DNA from: a virus | Length of the DNA: 64,000 nt | Strand: one strand, 5' to 3' | Virus record (IMG/VR): IMGVR_UViG_3300035703_000021 | Location: 62,001-126,000 of that record | Shown: positions 43,562-52,500 of the stretch, one piece after another | How positions within the stretch are numbered: the first letter of the stretch is position 1 | Layout: the number at the start of each line of letters is the position of its first letter | Notes under the pieces: generated by a model | The model's database searches: none | What the model saw: the letters and a program-made list of their open reading frames with translations, nothing else | Told to the model about the DNA's origin: nothing | Position numbers and translations under genes: made by a program

Positions 43562-44401
43562 TTAGTAGACTAAAGCGTCGATTACGTAGTTCTCGTCATC
43601 TCCCTGGACGATATTGTCTATGACCTCAGTTATATAGTCCTCCATGTACTTCTTATTCACAGCGTCGAGTAGGTGAGTGGGATCAGCCACTCCACTGATA
43701 CGTCTGAGATTGACGTCAAGAGCGGGCCTCCAGCTCTCGATATTCTGCCCAATCACCATGTGGCCGTAGAATTCCACCCGGCCCGAGGTCCTCACTCTAC
43801 CAACCGAGTTGGACTGATTATCCACCCAGTGCTGGATAGTGGTGATGTCGGAGTCGGTGGAGGCGATGAGGGTGAGAGGCACGGCCTCGCTAGCGCCTGG
43901 TGAGATAGTATTATCAGCAGTGGTGATAGGTTGTTTGAGGATGAATCCGTCACCCACTTCCACAGCCGCGATAAGAGTATCTACCTCGCCCTTGGTGTAT
44001 GTCTGGGACCTATTATAGTAGTTTTGAGCAAGGTAGGAGAGGACACTGTCATATGAGTCCGAGACCTTCTCATTGACTTCAGATTCCGTGATAAACTGCA
44101 CGAGGGATGTACCAATCTCCGATTCCAGATCCGCGAGCCTAGCATCCACCTCGGCTTTAGTATACACCGAGGAGATATCAGCCTTGGTCCTGAGAAAGCG
44201 CTGGACCTCTGACTTGGTATAGAAATCCTGAAGGTTAGCTTCGCCTGTAGCCGAACGCGTCTTCGAGTAAACGTTGGGAGTTGATGAGAAGGACTGGGTC
44301 TGCGTGGGGTTAAGTGCCTCCTGGGATGTAGGAAGTACCCTACTAATACCATTATCACCGCAGGATGGGTTGCTTCCTCCTCCGCCGAATACTTTTGCCA
44401 T
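43562..44401 (-). CDS. Tail fibre protein with coiled-coil repeats
   Basis: A 279-residue protein. After a disordered Ser/Thr/Gly head, it has repeated FYTKSEVQRFL, VYTKAEVDARL, FITESEVNEKV and TYTKGEVDTLI units. This is the YTKxEVDxxL trimeric coiled-coil repeat common in phage fibres. A beta domain follows (TLIASTDSDITTIQHWVDN) and then DAVNKKYMEDYI, a fibre repeat-like end. It is probably a fibre shaft or collar fibre. It lies four bases from the 44406-45476 gene in the same unit. Confidence 0.75.
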   Translation of the reverse strand: MAKVFGGGGSNPSCGDNGISRVLPTSQEALNPTQTQSFSSTPNVYSKTRSATGEANLQDFYTKSEVQRFLRTKADISSVYTKAEVDARLADLESEIGTSLVQFITESEVNEKVSDSYDSVLSYLAQNYYNRSQTYTKGEVDTLIAAVEVGDGFILKQPITTADNTISPGASEAVPLTLIASTDSDITTIQHWVDNQSNSVGRVRTSGRVEFYGHMVIGQNIESWRPALDVNLRRISGVADPTHLLDAVNKKYMEDYITEVIDNIVQGDDENYVIDALVY

Positions 44402-44405
44402 CTAC

Positions 44406-45476
44406 TTAATCCTCCTCCTGTGGTTGGTTAAGAGCGTTTATTTCCGCCTGTGTAAGAACTCTCGGAGGCGGTACTATTTCCACCTTCTCGTCAAGAGTAC
44501 GCGTTCTAGGTGCCAGGCGATAAGGCACTGGAACCTCAACAAAGTGGCCCTTAGATCCGATCTCCACCACGTCGTAGCCAAGCGCGGGCTCCTTCTTCCT
44601 TTGGTACTCGAGACACCTGTTTCGGCCCGTGGGCACGCAGTAGATCTTCTGCCAGAGCGGACTACGTGGGTTAAATACTGCCTGAGCAGTAAGAGCTTCC
44701 TCGGTGGCGGGGATATCCTGCCTAGCGATATAAACGCAGATCGTGTCCTCACATTCTCCACCTACCAGGACGATATCACCCGCTCTGTAAAAGAAGTCTC
44801 TACGAACTCTGGCGCCATCCCACTCGTCCGAAGATCTACCATCCAAGCAGTTCTGCAGATCGCTTAAGGTCAGGCCCTGCTGCACGCAGGACTGAAGGCT
44901 CTGAGTCTTGAGCGCCTCGTCCCAACTCCTGTTGTATTTACCCCACTCGGTGTCAAAAAGCTTCAGCTCGTAAAAATCGTAACGTTCCAGCAGTTCCTTG
45001 ACGGAAGGCAAACCGGCCGGCACCGTTGTCTCCACCTGGCAGATCCTATCCCACTTAGAGTAGTCAAATGCTCCCGTAATGGCGAGGATATTTTGCTTGG
45101 CTTTGTACAATCCCACTCTGTACCCGTCGTCCTCGATAAGTAGAACCAACGAGTTCTGCTGGTAGGCAACTATGGACCTGTACTGAGCTATGTCCCACTT
45201 ATTATTCGAGTTGGATAGCAGAAGATTAGGCGTTAAGTTGCTAATCTGCCAGGGAAATTCTATATCTCCCCACGATTTGTATAGTCCTTTTTGCGGATTG
45301 TAGATGCTATACATGTCAAAGAGCTGCTCGATGCTCATTCCGCAAGTGTTAACACTCGCCCTGGAGCAGCTCTTATCAACCACCTCAGCTATCCCACCAG
45401 CCTCCTCGATGGCGTCTTTCTGATCGTCAGAGGGTTGCTCAAAGCACCCTCTAAAGTAGAGGTTGGAGAGCGTCAT
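44406..45476 (-). CDS. Virion protein of unknown function (Cys-rich)
   Basis: A 356-residue protein that I do not recognise. It has several cysteines in pairs (CSRASVNTC near residue 38, QSCVQQGLTLSDLQNC in the middle, GGECEDTIC later). Repeated elements around W-G-x-Y (GLYKSWGDIEF, EWGKYNRSWDEAL) suggest a duplicated domain of about 130 residues. The C-terminus is Pro/Arg rich and likely disordered. A GTGAGG ribosome site precedes the ATG. Its place in the unit after the putative tube and before fibre genes points to a tail or neck role. Confidence 0.7.
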   Translation of the reverse strand: MTLSNLYFRGCFEQPSDDQKDAIEEAGGIAEVVDKSCSRASVNTCGMSIEQLFDMYSIYNPQKGLYKSWGDIEFPWQISNLTPNLLLSNSNNKWDIAQYRSIVAYQQNSLVLLIEDDGYRVGLYKAKQNILAITGAFDYSKWDRICQVETTVPAGLPSVKELLERYDFYELKLFDTEWGKYNRSWDEALKTQSLQSCVQQGLTLSDLQNCLDGRSSDEWDGARVRRDFFYRAGDIVLVGGECEDTICVYIARQDIPATEEALTAQAVFNPRSPLWQKIYCVPTGRNRCLEYQRKKEPALGYDVVEIGSKGHFVEVPVPYRLAPRTRTLDEKVEIVPPPRVLTQAEINALNQPQEED

Positions 45477-45499
45477 ACTTCAACCTCACTGCGCTAGGA

Positions 45500-45928
45500 T
45501 CAGTTGTATGTGAAAGTATCCATCACGAACGTTAGTTCGAGAGTGGAGACGTTGGATGAGGTGCGATCGGCGGTTCCGAAGTTCAGACTTGTCATCTGCG
45601 CGTCGGGGATTGTGATGGTGCGCTGGCCGACAGGCTGAGGATCCTCTCCGCAGGAGACGGGAGTGATGGTCAGGGTGACAAACTCGCAGCCGTAGGATTT
45701 CCAGAAGTCGACGATGTCAGCGTGCTTTTCAGGGTCGAAGGGCACGGTCATTGTTACCTCGGAGAGGGTGCGAGGGCCGCGAAGGTTGAAGATACGTCCG
45801 CGTACACCATCGGCGTACTGGGATGTACCAGCGGTGTCGCGGATTCCGCTGAAGTTGGTGAAGTAGTGCTGGAAAGGGGACGCTTGGATCCAGAACTGTG
45901 ACTGCGTTACCGGCTTGTAAGAGAGCAT
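45500..45928 (-). CDS. Putative tail tube protein
   Basis: A 142-residue protein beginning MLSYKPVTQSQFWIQASPFQHYF. It then runs GPRTLSEVTMTVPFDPEKHADIVDFW, FVTLTITPVSC and TLELTFVMDTFTYN. The order of strands with a connecting helix (TVPFD...FW) and a final LEF-like strand fits the gpFII/T4 gp19-type tube fold used by contractile tails. The length of about 140 fits. It is the first gene of the 45928-42633 unit, just downstream of the portal in the minus direction and behind the octamer at 45960. The sheath gene lies 12 kb away on the other strand, which is unusual; the tube call is tentative. Confidence 0.55.
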   Translation of the reverse strand: MLSYKPVTQSQFWIQASPFQHYFTNFSGIRDTAGTSQYADGVRGRIFNLRGPRTLSEVTMTVPFDPEKHADIVDFWKSYGCEFVTLTITPVSCGEDPQPVGQRTITIPDAQMTSLNFGTADRTSSNVSTLELTFVMDTFTYN

Positions 45929-45959
45929 GGCAGGATAGCTATACTGATATCTAACCAGT

Positions 45960-45967
45960 ATTTAAAC
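45960..45967 (-). promoter_or_regulatory. Candidate late promoter octamer (GTTTAAAT)
   Basis: On the minus strand GTTTAAAT followed by ACTGGTTAGATATC lies 31 nt before the ATG at 45928, in the gap after the portal gene. Confidence 0.55.
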
Positions 45968-45985
45968 TAAGCCCACCTGGCCAAA

Positions 45986-47932
45986 TTACATGAAGTACGG
46001 AGCGAACCACTTCCAGTACCCAACCTTCCTGCAGTCGATGACCACGCACTCCTTGTGCACCACGGAGCGATTGAGCCTGTAGATGCGCTCGTAGAGATCA
46101 AGAAGCCTGGATGTGTCGCACGCCTTGAGGTCATCGACGCGGATCATATTCTCGAAGGTGTGAAGCTCTCCGTCCAGGTCGCTGAGACTCATTGACTGCT
46201 CCGGATTGAGATGCACCACCTTCTTAACTTCCTCGATGAGACGGCGGGAGCCGTGGGAGATATCGCCTGGGGAGGTGTACTCGTTGACGTGGATGCGAGA
46301 CGCTGAGGCTTCGGAGTCGCCGTTGTCGGAGACGATACGCTGGAACCCGACGTCGTCGAGTGTGCCATCGAACTTGGACGCGATGATCTTCGCGATCTTA
46401 TCCTTCCGGGTCTTGTCGGACTCGTCACCGACCTCGTCGTAGTCGCTCTCGGCGAAGTCGAACAAGCTGAGAAGGTCGCTCTGGTCGGCTCCGAAGGCTC
46501 CCTGGGCACCGTCAGCGGCCTTGTCCGGGCCGCTCAGGTCCTTGGGTTCGGCCATAGGAGCCGCGCCTCCGGGCGCTCCAGGGGCTCCTGGGGCTCCTCC
46601 CATCATGGCGTTCATGTCCACCTTGCCAAGAGAAGGAATCTCGAGCTTGTCCCTCACCCAGTCAAGGTCCTTGACCTCGTAGCCGATGGCCTGGAGCTGG
46701 GTAAGCATCTGCACAATCTTCACGGGATCGTCGCGTTGCTCTAGATCATCAAAGTTTCTACGAAGTCGAGGAATAGCTGAGCCCGGATAGTTAAGCTCAA
46801 CAATCCAGCGTACAAGAGTAGCGTTAATCGTCTCGTCAAGTTCCTCCGAGAACGCTTTAGCTTTACGCATGCGAACCGAATCGGAGATCTGGTCGCGAGC
46901 GTAGGATCCGACGTTTCCCGTCTCCTGGCCGACGGTATTTTCTCCGTTGAGGACGAAGCTGATCTGCTGGTCAACATACTCGATGAGTTTCTCGTAGACT
47001 TCGGAGCGGCCTTGGCTCTCCAGCCAACTGATATCCATCTCGTCGGGGATAACGATGGCGGTCTCCTGACCCAGGCGCTGAAGCGCTGTGAAGAGCGACT
47101 GAACCTCCTCGTCGGGGGTACCGAGCGAGAACTTACCCACCGCGGTGGGGGTCGTGTGCTTGTCGGCGTACTGGAGCCAGAAGGACATCAGCGTCCGTCT
47201 GAACTCCACAAGACTGTAGAGCTGGCGCCCCAGACCCGTACCGTAGGGATCCATGAAATTGCTGTAGGCCCAGTGTCTGTGGATGACCATCGAGCGCAGG
47301 GGGAGTGGAATGCCCTCGATGGGGGAGTCCACTGTCATCAGTCTCGGAGAGATGGTCCCGTCCTCGTTCAGGACGAACTGGAATCTGCGCGGGTCACGGA
47401 TCTTGATCTCCGATGGCACGATGTAGTTCCCCTGGCGCATCCAGCAGATCTCGCCGATCGCTATGCCAAGGATAATAGCCTCGCACATTCCGCGGATGAA
47501 CGTATCGAACGCGGAGTTAGACGTGACGAGCATCTCCTTGCCGTAGGCCTGGCGAGTATTCGTGCCCATGCGCTTCAGCACCTGGCGGACAAACTCCGCC
47601 ACCTCCTCGTCTTTGTCGGAGGGGCTTGCCGGATCCACTTCCCACTTGCGCTGTACGATCTCCCCCGTAATCTTCTCCCACGCTGAAATGATGTGACTGT
47701 CATTGAACAGCCGCATGTACTTCTCGATGGCTCTGGGGCCTCCGCCACCCTCCTCGATGAGGATATCGTCGCGGCGAGGGAGAATCGTGCCGGAGTTGAG
47801 GTAGGGAGTTGCCGTGAAAGCGTATGGGTCAGCTTTGTAGCCGGCCAGGCTACCCTGGGACACTCCTAGGCTGAAGTACCTATCGAAGTAGCCTACTTTT
47901 ACTTGTTTTGCTACAGCGCGGTCCTCGGCCAT
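45986..47932 (-). CDS. Portal protein (DUF935/Mu gp29-like)
   Basis: A 648-residue portal protein. The segment MRLFNDSHIISAWEKITGEIVQRKWEV, then FIRGMCEAIILGIAIGEICW, VIHRHWAYSN and DPYGTGLGRQLYSLVEFRR follow the DUF935/Mu gp29 portal pattern. The stem and crown helices follow, with an insert of Gly/Ala/Pro (about residues 440-460, APGAPGAPGG), and an acidic C-terminal tail of about 170 residues. It forms the dodecameric ring through which DNA passes and on which TerL docks. The C-terminal extension is longer than in Mu. It lies apart from the protease and capsid genes, and on the opposite strand, which is unusual. Confidence 0.88.
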   Translation of the reverse strand: MAEDRAVAKQVKVGYFDRYFSLGVSQGSLAGYKADPYAFTATPYLNSGTILPRRDDILIEEGGGGPRAIEKYMRLFNDSHIISAWEKITGEIVQRKWEVDPASPSDKDEEVAEFVRQVLKRMGTNTRQAYGKEMLVTSNSAFDTFIRGMCEAIILGIAIGEICWMRQGNYIVPSEIKIRDPRRFQFVLNEDGTISPRLMTVDSPIEGIPLPLRSMVIHRHWAYSNFMDPYGTGLGRQLYSLVEFRRTLMSFWLQYADKHTTPTAVGKFSLGTPDEEVQSLFTALQRLGQETAIVIPDEMDISWLESQGRSEVYEKLIEYVDQQISFVLNGENTVGQETGNVGSYARDQISDSVRMRKAKAFSEELDETINATLVRWIVELNYPGSAIPRLRRNFDDLEQRDDPVKIVQMLTQLQAIGYEVKDLDWVRDKLEIPSLGKVDMNAMMGGAPGAPGAPGGAAPMAEPKDLSGPDKAADGAQGAFGADQSDLLSLFDFAESDYDEVGDESDKTRKDKIAKIIASKFDGTLDDVGFQRIVSDNGDSEASASRIHVNEYTSPGDISHGSRRLIEEVKKVVHLNPEQSMSLSDLDGELHTFENMIRVDDLKACDTSRLLDLYERIYRLNRSVVHKECVVIDCRKVGYWKWFAPYFM

Positions 47933-47937
47933 GCGTT

Positions 47938-48141
47938 TTACTCTTCGGAGCTGTTGATGTCTTTTGATTCTTTAAACTCGAAAGAGTTAGACCGATCGAC
48001 GTAAACGACATCCGCGTCCAGTATCAGATCGTACAGTTCCTGGGCGCTGATCTCACCCTTATTGTATCTTTCGATGGCCTCGTCAGCCCCATCGACGATC
48101 ACCGGCTGGGAGTTGGTGACTATATTCACTCCTCTTTCCAT
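47938..48141 (-). CDS. Small hypothetical protein before portal
   Basis: A 67-residue protein of unknown function, with an acidic helical C-terminus (ERYNKGEISAQELYDLILDADVVYVD). The ATG at 48141 is preceded by AAGGAGG at proper spacing, so I use it instead of longer in-frame starts. It overlaps the end of the upstream gene by 16 bases and ends five bases before the portal ATG, so the three are coupled. It may be a portal accessory or head-assembly protein. Confidence 0.6.
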   Translation of the reverse strand: MERGVNIVTNSQPVIVDGADEAIERYNKGEISAQELYDLILDADVVYVDRSNSFEFKESKDINSSEE

Positions 48142-49094
48142 TTCTTCTGATCCTCCTTCGAGGACTGCAAAATCACTTCCAGTTGTGCTTTCCATTTTGG
48201 TTCGTAAGATGAGAGGTAGATATGCCACTTCTTGGGCCACTCCTTCTCTGAGAACTTGTGCTCGAGTTCGGAGGGACATGTGGTCGTGAAGGCTTTGCGC
48301 AACGCCCCGATTCCCGCGGCGACAAAATTGTATCTGTTTTTAACGTAGTAGCGCTCCAGAGTGTCGAGAGGAACGTGGGGGAAGTTCTTCTCGAACTCGG
48401 AGAAGAGCGGAGAGTTCTTCACATCTACTTTGGACTCCTCCTCTGCTTTGTGAGACACGTAGAGGTAAGCCTCGTCGAGAATATCGGCGATGAGACTCGA
48501 GTTGAACGGGCACTGCTCGTAGTCATTGATCTCCTTCCAGAACACCTTCAGAGACTCGTACGCGGCGGTGATGCTGTGCTTCGAGAACTTGGAGAACCGA
48601 TCCTTCAGGTCCTTCTTGAGTGTCTCTACGAGGTGGATGTCACTAGCCTCAGGCCATTTAGCGACTCGGTGGCCGCATCCACTCGCCCACAGAAACGCGA
48701 GAAGCAAGGTCTTTATGCGCCCCTCCTTGAGGTCCTTGACAGGGACGACGTTGTTGTCCTGAATGTGAGCGTACCACTGCTCGAAGAGCTTAGTGGAGCG
48801 TTCGTTGGCTCCTTCCCAGACCTTTGTTTTGGATACCAAGCCGATGTGCTTATCACCGCAGGCCCCGTAGGAGCTTAGCTCGTTGAACTTGCGGTCGTCG
48901 TCGGTTACGCCATCCTGCGCAGCTTCGACGAGTTTCGCAGATCCCCCACCCCGTCTCGAAGCTATTCTCAGCTCCTCAAGCTTGAGCTCGTGGGAGAATG
49001 TGGCCTCCAGTTTCCACCGGTCGTGCTGGAGCAGCCGCTCCAGCAGCGACTCACTTAGTTGCGGGGCTAGAGCTATCAGCTGGTCCAGTTCCAA
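48126..49094 (-). CDS. Hypothetical protein
   Basis: A 322-residue helical protein that I do not recognise. It has segments such as ERLLQHDRWKLEATFSHELKLEEL and FSKFSKHSITAAYESLKVFWKEI, and is Trp and Lys rich toward the end (EWPKKWHIYLSSYEPKWKAQLEV). The only early in-frame start is TTG at 49094, which lies 44 bases inside the upstream gene and has no clear ribosome site, so the true start is uncertain. It sits upstream of the portal in one transcription unit, so a head or packaging role is possible. Confidence 0.6.
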   Translation of the reverse strand: MELDQLIALAPQLSESLLERLLQHDRWKLEATFSHELKLEELRIASRRGGGSAKLVEAAQDGVTDDDRKFNELSSYGACGDKHIGLVSKTKVWEGANERSTKLFEQWYAHIQDNNVVPVKDLKEGRIKTLLLAFLWASGCGHRVAKWPEASDIHLVETLKKDLKDRFSKFSKHSITAAYESLKVFWKEINDYEQCPFNSSLIADILDEAYLYVSHKAEEESKVDVKNSPLFSEFEKNFPHVPLDTLERYYVKNRYNFVAAGIGALRKAFTTTCPSELEHKFSEKEWPKKWHIYLSSYEPKWKAQLEVILQSSKEDQKKWKEE

Positions 49095-49521
49095 GGCGAC
49101 GAAGGCTTACATCTATAGTACTAATTATATCCTTATAAGTCCAGGTGTCAATGATTTTGTTAAAAATCTTGGGACTTACCCGGCCGATATCCATGCCGTC
49201 CCGGAGGATGTAGTTGAGTCTCTCCCACGGCGACTGGCCGGGCTCCTCATAGATAAATATCGTGGGCCCTTCGGCGCCTTCCATTCCCTCCACGACCGCG
49301 CAGGCCTTAAAGAACTCGGACAGGGACTGAGTATCGTACCCGCAGAAGATCACGAAGTCGGTGGATTTTACGGAGGCCTCCGTAACGCTCTGCCTCACTT
49401 TCAGATCCACTCCGTCCTTTTCCGTCAGCACCTGCTCCAGGTGCACTGCCATCTTATTGAGATCGGAGGAGTTATCCACGGCTTTACTCTTAAGCAGAAT
49501 CACCGAGATTTTAGATTGCAT
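49051..49521 (-). CDS. Rossmann-like hypothetical protein
   Basis: A 156-residue protein. It starts with a strand (SKISVILLKSK), a long helix-rich segment, then STDFVIFCGYDTQSLSEFFKAC and GPTIFIYEEPGQSPWERL, a layout like a Rossmann-type sheet. Such patterns occur in nucleoside deoxyribosyltransferases and TIR- or LOG-like proteins, but I see no catalytic signature that decides among them. It is the first gene of the unit leading to the portal, behind the octamer at 49544. The function is unknown. Confidence 0.6.
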   Translation of the reverse strand: MQSKISVILLKSKAVDNSSDLNKMAVHLEQVLTEKDGVDLKVRQSVTEASVKSTDFVIFCGYDTQSLSEFFKACAVVEGMEGAEGPTIFIYEEPGQSPWERLNYILRDGMDIGRVSPKIFNKIIDTWTYKDIISTIDVSLRRLGTGPADSSSPATK

Positions 49522-49543
49522 AACCTACCTTACGTTCCAATAG

Positions 49544-49551
49544 CTTTAAAC
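49544..49551 (-). promoter_or_regulatory. Candidate late promoter octamer (GTTTAAAG), divergent pair
   Basis: On the minus strand GTTTAAAG followed by CTATTGGAACG lies exactly 22 nt before the ATG at 49521. It is paired with the plus-strand octamer at 49557, also 22 nt from its ATG. Confidence 0.65.
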
Positions 49552-49556
49552 TTAAA

Positions 49557-49564
49557 GTTTAAGG
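49557..49564 (+). promoter_or_regulatory. Candidate late promoter octamer (GTTTAAGG), divergent pair
   Basis: GTTTAAGG followed by TTTATCTAG lies exactly 22 nt before the ATG at 49587. It is 13 bp from its minus-strand partner, measured start to start. Confidence 0.65.
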
Positions 49565-49586
49565 TTTATCTAGATACGTCGCGTCC

Positions 49587-52500
49587 ATGACTCCGCAGTT
49601 TTTTGAAGAGATTCGTATCAATTTGCAGAGACTCGTTCTGAGAAGCGTGTCCCTCTACGAGGAGAAATTCGGCAAATTCAAGATCGATGCCTCCAAGCAA
49701 AGCTTCCTAAACAGTGGAATTGAGATCCTCAGCCTCGTTCTCGATAGGGTCGAGAGAGATGAGGAGGTCTCCGTGCTTCCCTTTAAGCAGATCCTGCTGG
49801 AGATTCTTTTTGAGCTGGAGTTCGATACGGACGTTATAAAGAACCTACTGCCCTATCTCAAGTCAGGTCTTGAGGAGTCTATAAGGTCAAAGCCAAATTA
49901 CGACGCCAACCTCACGCGTATCATAGACAGCTACTTCATCCTGTTCTCGGAGAACATCAGTAGCTACTCGTTCTACGCGTCCAGTTCAGCGCTCGATATC
50001 CTTCAGGAGCAGCCGGAGTACCAGTACTCCGAAAAGCTTTACGCTCTTGTGCCTCTGGAGATCGACGAGAGTGCCGGCAGAGTATACACTCTCTTCCCGA
50101 GAAGCAGGTACTGGGAGGAGTATCAGTTGCTTAGCGAGGAATCCTCCTACTCCCCTCTCAGCTACAATAGAACGGCTTCCAAGCTCGGACTGGCTAAATA
50201 CGCCATTCCTATCACCTACCAGAGTCTTGTCGTGTACGACGGGGACCTGTACAAACTGAGTCCTGACGTTGCTGCTCCCACCCGTGTATATTTTGATCAG
50301 ACCCAGTGGACAAAATACTCACCTAAAAAATTCGATTCCTCAAAATCATTCAGAACTGTCTACGAATCGAAGATCCGCTCCGCCTTCTCCAAAGTAACCG
50401 AGGAGGGATTCGATGTCAATTCGATCGTATCCGATTCGAACGTATCAAGATACTCCAGAGACGTAGCGGTGGATGAGTCACTGCTCCCATCAACCTTCGG
50501 CGGAATAGGAAAGCAGATCCTAGACTCTATCAAAAACCTTAGGAAGATCTCCGAGGCTTTCGGAGGGTACCAGGGTTCTCCCGTCGGCGGTGTGGAGTAC
50601 ATCACAAATTTCTCCGAGTCGCTTCTAGCTGCCACGTTAGGACGGTACCTTCCTGAGGCTTACGATACCTACGAGGGGAAATCGACTTTTGGCCGATTCG
50701 ACATACTCTTCAAGTCCTCGATCACAACGAATAGGATCCCAGGATTGAAGTTTCTTGACAAATTCGGAAGCCTTAAATCATTTGTCCAGGGCCAAAAACT
50801 ACCCACCGGGACCACGATCGCGCGCGAAAAGGTCGTTTACAACCCGGTCTACTCGCAGTTTTTCAACGGGATACAGGACAGGTACAACGTTCTACTCGCT
50901 ACGACAACCTACGCGGAGAAGGCAAGAGTCGATCTTCTTCTGTTCGCGATAGAGAGCCTTTACAGAAGGTCGCTAATTGTCGGTGATACAGTAGCTGCTA
51001 TATCCAATACACTTGACTCCACGGGCAAGGTGCCAGGCTACGAGGGGCTTGGATCAGTAAAAACGCAGATAGACGAGCTCCAGAGAGTCTTTCCGCCCAC
51101 GATGTACGTGCTTGATCAGGGTGGCATCGCGGGATTCACAGGCGCTATTAAGTACCTTCTCAACAGCTACTCTAGGTTCTCAAAGGCGGTGATAGATCCG
51201 TTGCTTCCGGGTCAGTCTCTGGAGTTTTTTGGTCCTTGGGTGGAGAGAATCGCCAACAAACTCGAGGAGGTTAATCTACTCCTGAAGAATCTTGGGATAA
51301 CAACCTCGGCGTTCATCCCGAACCTCTCATTCGAGTCATTCGAGGCAAACAATCAAAGAACGATCTCCTATCTGAGTTCGCTTGGCTTCAGGGACTACGA
51401 GATAAATAAGCTTCTAGAAGCTGAGGATTTCGCCCAGCTGGTCTCCAATTTCGCGCCGCTTTCAGACTCTAACGATCTGAAGTCCTTTTTCAAAGCCTAT
51501 GAGCTGAGCCAGCTAATATACGAGTTTGGCGGACAGAGCGGCGTTGACGCCTACCTATCCTTCCTGTACTCTCAGAACTCACTTAGCTCCCTGCTCAACA
51601 TCCTGAATCTGTCGCAAAAAGACAAGTCTAAAGCAACGTACGTTAACATAGACAAGTACCCAACGCTAATCGGCCTTCTCATCGGGCTCACGTACGCGGT
51701 AGACGCTTCGCAGCTCGTGAAGTTCACGGAGATTCTGGGGGAGAATAATCTGACCCTTTTGCAATCTATCTCCTACCTCTATCAGAACGGACAGAGCACA
51801 ATCATCAAGAACAGGGAGGACGTGGACTTCCTAGAGCCACTTGTTGAGCAAATGATCACTGGGGTATACAAAGATGATCCGTTCTCGTCTCCGACGCTAA
51901 ACTACGATCAAGTTAACTCTCTGGCACCTATCGCCCTTAAGCAGTGGACGGAGATCATAGGAGATAACCTGGGCCGTATGGATTCCAAGAGTCTCGTAAA
52001 AAATCTGTACGATAGGGCGCAGGGACTGACTCCGAAAGAGCTTGTCGCGATCCTGAACATGCCGGACTCGCCCAATAACTTCGGGGCTCTTGTGGATGGG
52101 TTTAGTGGCGGATCATTTACCAGCTTCTTGAGATACGCCAGTCTATCCGGAATCGCGCTTAAGCTCGGATTCTACAAGAACTCGTACCAGACGGACAACT
52201 TTAAGATCGCAGATGGTCAGGAGTTTTACGCTATACCGAAATTAGTCGAAGCGATAGATGGCCTTATCGACTCAATATCGATTATCAGAACCATATTCAG
52301 CTCAAAATTGAACTACACCGTAACCACGGACAAGGATTTTGCCGATAGCCTCCAGCCTCTGATCTACTCCCAGAACAAAGAGTTCGAAGCCATTCCCCAG
52401 CTCATCTCGCTGAGAGCCCAGGGTGGTAGTCTGCCAGGACAGACTTCTCTCGCCTCCTCGTCGGTCATCGCTGAGAGCCCAGGCATCGGAAACTCGAGAG

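Noticed and set aside
48142-48279. Extension of the small pre-portal gene to 48279
   Set aside because: It would lie wholly inside the upstream gene. The ATG at 48141 has a strong AAGGAGG site.
49122-49127. TATAAT on the minus strand inside the 49051-49521 gene
   Set aside because: It lacks the TG extension and a -35 box and lies within coding sequence; AT-rich chance match is likely.
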